Source: Bacillota bacterium
GTDB taxonomy: Bacteria > Bacillota > Sulfobacillia > Symbiobacteriales > ZC4RG38
Assembly (NCBI GenBank): GCA_003242505.1
Contig: QGUP01000099.1
Span: 1-7,168, forward strand
DNA: 7,168 nt
Direction of reading: 5' to 3'
The translations under genes and the position numbers were made by a program. A model generated the notes under the pieces. That model had not been told where the DNA came from and did not search any database. It was given only the letters and a program-made list of their open reading frames with translations. This document shows positions 5,117-7,168 of this stretch, piece by piece. Each line of letters starts with the position of its first letter. The first letter of the stretch is position 1.

Positions 5117-6328
5117 ATGACCGAAAAGAAGGGCCGGTACTTCTTCACGTCGGAGTCGGTCACCGAGGGCCATCCGGACAAGATGGCCGACCAGATTTCC
5201 GATGCCATCCTGGACGCCATCCTGGCCCAGGACCCCAAGGCCCGGGTCGCTTGTGAGACGCTGCTGACCACGGGGCTGGTGGTGGTGGCCGGAGAGATCA
5301 CCACCGAGGCCTACGTGGACATCGCCAAGGTGGCCCGGGAGACCATCCTCGATATCGGTTACACCCGGGCCAAGTTCGGTTTTGACGGCTCCACCTGCGG
5401 TGTGGTCACCGCCATCGACGAGCAGTCCCCGGACATCGCCATCGGCGTCAACAAGTCCCTGGAGGCCAAGACCGGCGAAGAAGCCGATGCGGAGATCGAG
5501 TCCATCGGCGCCGGCGACCAGGGCATGATGTTCGGCTTTGCCTGCGACGAGACGCCGGAACTGATGCCCCTGCCCATCTCCCTGGCCCACCGGCTGGCCC
5601 GGCGGCTGGCGACGGTCCGGAAGAACGGGGCGCTGCCGTATCTGCGGCCGGACGGCAAGACCCAGGTGACCATCGAGTACGAGGACGGCCGGCCGGTGCG
5701 GGTGGACACCATCGTCATCTCCACCCAGCACGACCCGGACGCCACCCAGGAGCAGATCCGCAAGGACGTGATCGAGCACGTCATCCTGCCGGTGGTGCCC
5801 CGGAATCTCCTGGACGACCGGACCCGGTACTTCATCAACCCGACGGGCCGGTTTGTCCTGGGCGGCCCCCATGCGGACACGGGGCTCACGGGCCGGAAGA
5901 TCATGGTCGACACCTACGGCGGCTACGCCCGGCACGGCGGCGGCGCCTTCTCCGGGAAGGACCCGACCAAGGTCGACCGGTCCGCGGCCTACGCGGCCCG
6001 GTGGGTGGCGAAGAACATCGTCGCAGCGGGGCTTGCCCGGAAATGCGAGATCGAGGTGGCCTACGCCATCGGCGTCGCCCGGCCCGTCTCCATCATGGTG
6101 GACACCTTCGGCACCGGGGTGATCCCCGACCGGCAGATCGAGGAACTGGTGAAGAAGAACTTTGACCTGCGGCCGGCGGCGATCATCCGGGACCTGGACC
6201 TGCGCCGGCCGATCTACCGGCAGGTGGCGGCCTACGGCCACTTCGGCCGGACCGACCTGGACCTGCCCTGGGAGCGGACCGACCGGGCGGAGGAGCTGCG
6301 CCGGCAGGCGGGGCTGTACGGGGCGTAA
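5117..6328 (+). CDS. metK: S-adenosylmethionine synthetase
   Basis: MetK makes S-adenosylmethionine from methionine and ATP, releasing phosphate and pyrophosphate; SAM is the cell's main methyl donor. The protein is 403 residues (B. subtilis about 400). Signatures are GHPDK (18-22) with the ATP/metal-binding His and Asp, GAGDQG (131-136) of the loop and methionine pocket, and the glycine-rich GGGAFSGKD (274-282) phosphate-binding loop. The frame runs open back into the riboswitch to about 4958, but that stretch is the structured leader. ATG 5117 begins MTEKKGRYFFTSESV, the normal family N-terminus, with GGAGG (5101-5105) and GAAGGCGG (5107-5114) upstream. Expression should be high when SAM is low, through the S-box leader. 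It is transcribed as a single gene between its own promoter and terminator-like hairpin. Confidence 0.98.
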   Translation: MTEKKGRYFFTSESVTEGHPDKMADQISDAILDAILAQDPKARVACETLLTTGLVVVAGEITTEAYVDIAKVARETILDIGYTRAKFGFDGSTCGVVTAIDEQSPDIAIGVNKSLEAKTGEEADAEIESIGAGDQGMMFGFACDETPELMPLPISLAHRLARRLATVRKNGALPYLRPDGKTQVTIEYEDGRPVRVDTIVISTQHDPDATQEQIRKDVIEHVILPVVPRNLLDDRTRYFINPTGRFVLGGPHADTGLTGRKIMVDTYGGYARHGGGAFSGKDPTKVDRSAAYAARWVAKNIVAAGLARKCEIEVAYAIGVARPVSIMVDTFGTGVIPDRQIEELVKKNFDLRPAAIIRDLDLRRPIYRQVAAYGHFGRTDLDLPWERTDRAEELRRQAGLYGA

Positions 6329-6341
6329 GGCAACTCCAAGA

Positions 6342-6371
6342 GGGCTCTGGCTGCAAGGGGGCTCTGGCTGC
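6342..6371 (+). repeat. Direct repeat duplicating the terminator arm after metK
   Basis: GGGCTCTGGCTGC occurs at 6342-6354 and again at 6359-6371, a 17-base offset. The second copy supplies most of the 5' arm and loop of the hairpin that follows, so the first copy is a spare 5' arm that could pair less closely with the same 3' arm. Confidence 0.75.
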
Positions 6372-6387
6372 GGCCAGGGCCCTTCTT
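6357..6387 (+). terminator. Terminator-like hairpin downstream of metK
   Basis: GGGGGCTCTGGC (6357-6368) pairs with GCCAGGGCCCTT (6373-6384) over twelve pairs, three of them G-T, around the loop TGCG. TTCTT follows within 6383-6387. It lies about 30 bases after the metK stop. The T-tract is short and interrupted but the position is right. Confidence 0.65.
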
Positions 6388-6512
6388 GCTGCCAGATGCG
6401 GCGCTGGACCACCGGAAGCCCCGCCGGGCGGCCGAGGGCGCCCGCGTCCAGGGCCCTGGCCTGCCCCGGCTGCATATGGTGGGGTGAACCGCAGCCGGGA
6501 GGAGGGCGGGCC

Positions 6513-7168
6513 GTGCCGGACTGGGTCTTGGCCGCTCCTGGGTGGGTCGCGATGGCCCTGGTGGCCGGGGCGCTGCTGCTGGCTGGCTGGTGGGGCGCGG
6601 GAAGGCACCGGACCCCTGGCCGCCGGCGGAAGGTGCCGATCCTGAGCCTGGTACTGCTGGTGCGGAACCAGGCGCCCCAGGTGGAAGGGGTGGTGCGCCT
6701 CCTGGGCTACTGCCTCCGGGGCCAGCAGGTGGCGGAGCAGGTGGACCTGCTGGTGGTGGATTGCGGGTCGGCGGACGAGACGCCGGCGATCCTGGGGCGG
6801 CTGGGGCGGCAGTGCCCCGGGCTCCGGGTGGTGGCCGGTCCGGCGGACCCCGGCTGGAGGAACGGCCCGCCGGGCGCCGGCGGGTGGGGCGGCGAGTGGC
6901 ACGAGCCCCTCGCCCCGCCGCAGACCTCCCCCTGGGAGCCGGCCGCGGCCCTGGCTCAGGGGCGGCTGCTGGTGGTGCTGAACCTCCTGGGGGCCACCGA
7001 GGTTCGGCCCCTGATCGAGAGCACTGCCGCCCTCCTGGGTCTCCGTTCTGGGGCCCGGGCCCTGGCCGGTTCCGGGGGCGCTGACCTGGCCGGGGTGGAG
7101 GGGCGGGCTGGCCTGGAACAGCATGACCTGCCCCCGCCAGACGCCGTTACATCCCGGCCGGCCGGTCC
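6513..7168 (+). CDS. Membrane-anchored glycosyltransferase-2-like protein (N-terminal part)
   Basis: The frame is open from GTG 6513 to the right edge (218 codons, no stop), so the C-terminus is missing. The ribosome site GGGAGGAGGG (6497-6506) is well placed. Residues 5-28 form a hydrophobic transmembrane segment followed by Arg/Lys-rich residues (31-40), suggesting a cytoplasmic domain on a single anchor. Next comes a pattern like the start of a family 2 glycosyltransferase. LSLVLLVRNQ (44-53) resembles the first strand, and LLVVDCGSADETPAIL (79-94) resembles the nucleotide-binding VVDDGSTDGT motif. A later LLVVLN stretch sits where the DxD metal site would be but lacks it. The domain is probably degenerate, and a Trp/Gly/Pro-rich insertion follows residue 109. 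Third codon positions are strongly G/C, supporting this frame over the overlapping ones. Function is unknown. Confidence 0.7.
   Translation, partial: MPDWVLAAPGWVAMALVAGALLLAGWWGAGRHRTPGRRRKVPILSLVLLVRNQAPQVEGVVRLLGYCLRGQQVAEQVDLLVVDCGSADETPAILGRLGRQCPGLRVVAGPADPGWRNGPPGAGGWGGEWHEPLAPPQTSPWEPAAALAQGRLLVVLNLLGATEVRPLIESTAALLGLRSGARALAGSGGADLAGVEGRAGLEQHDLPPPDAVTSRPAG

Noticed and set aside
4985..6475. Long minus-strand open frame opposite metK (496 codons)
   Set aside because: It is antisense to an unmistakable metK and spans a riboswitch expression platform and a terminator; its composition is shadow-like.
6542..7084. 180-codon + strand frame overlapping the last gene
   Set aside because: It is Gly/Ala/Pro/Arg-rich. 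The 6513 frame has a strong ribosome site, a transmembrane segment and a GT2-like motif, so it is preferred.
1..7168. CRISPR arrays, tRNAs, insertion sequences or a novel defence system
   Set aside because: I found no spaced repeat series, no cloverleaf-like segment, no transposase and no terminal inverted repeats; the window is ordinary core genome.

Overview
The window is high-GC DNA from what looks like an endospore-forming, flagellated Firmicute. The gene order runs M23/LytM peptidase (SpoIIQ-like), spoIIID, mbl/mreB, flhO (flgF-like), flhP (flgG-like), a flgJ-type rod-binding protein, fabZ, a SAM riboswitch with metK, and then a membrane-anchored protein cut off by the window edge. It closely matches the spoIIQ-spoIIID-mbl-flhO-flhP-fabZ order known from Bacillus subtilis, with additions I recall from clostridial-type genomes. 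Strong G/C preference at third codon positions points to a deep-branching, high-GC, possibly thermophilic lineage (Symbiobacterium/Thermaerobacter-like). That placement is inference. All genes are on the + strand.

Region 1 (1-644) is sporulation. It holds the C-terminal 105 residues of a LytM-domain protein and then spoIIID, the mother-cell transcription factor. A sigma-E-like promoter lies between them and argues for a GTG start of spoIIID at 396 rather than the upstream in-frame ATG at 360. Region 2 (645-1941) is cell shape: an Mbl/MreB actin homologue with a sigma-H-like promoter upstream and a GC-rich hairpin downstream. Region 3 (1942-4747) starts with a close match to a sigma-D (flagellar sigma-28) promoter, TAAA-N15-ACCGATAT. 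It drives flhO, flhP and a rod-binding gene, whose stop codon overlaps the start of fabZ, so fatty-acid synthesis appears co-transcribed with basal-body rod genes.

Region 4 (4748-6387) is a self-contained S-box unit. It has a vegetative promoter with an extended -10, a complete SAM-I riboswitch aptamer, a competing antiterminator and an intrinsic terminator, then S-adenosylmethionine synthetase and its own terminator-like hairpin. Region 5 (6388-7168) begins a separate gene. It has one N-terminal transmembrane segment followed by a degenerate family 2 glycosyltransferase-like domain, and it stays open to the right edge.

I see no mobile element, CRISPR array, tRNA, rRNA or novel defence system. 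The window reads as a conserved core-genome segment. The points most worth a second look are the promoter set (four different sigma-factor signatures in 7 kb), the degenerate LytM site, the expression platform of the riboswitch, and the partial last gene.
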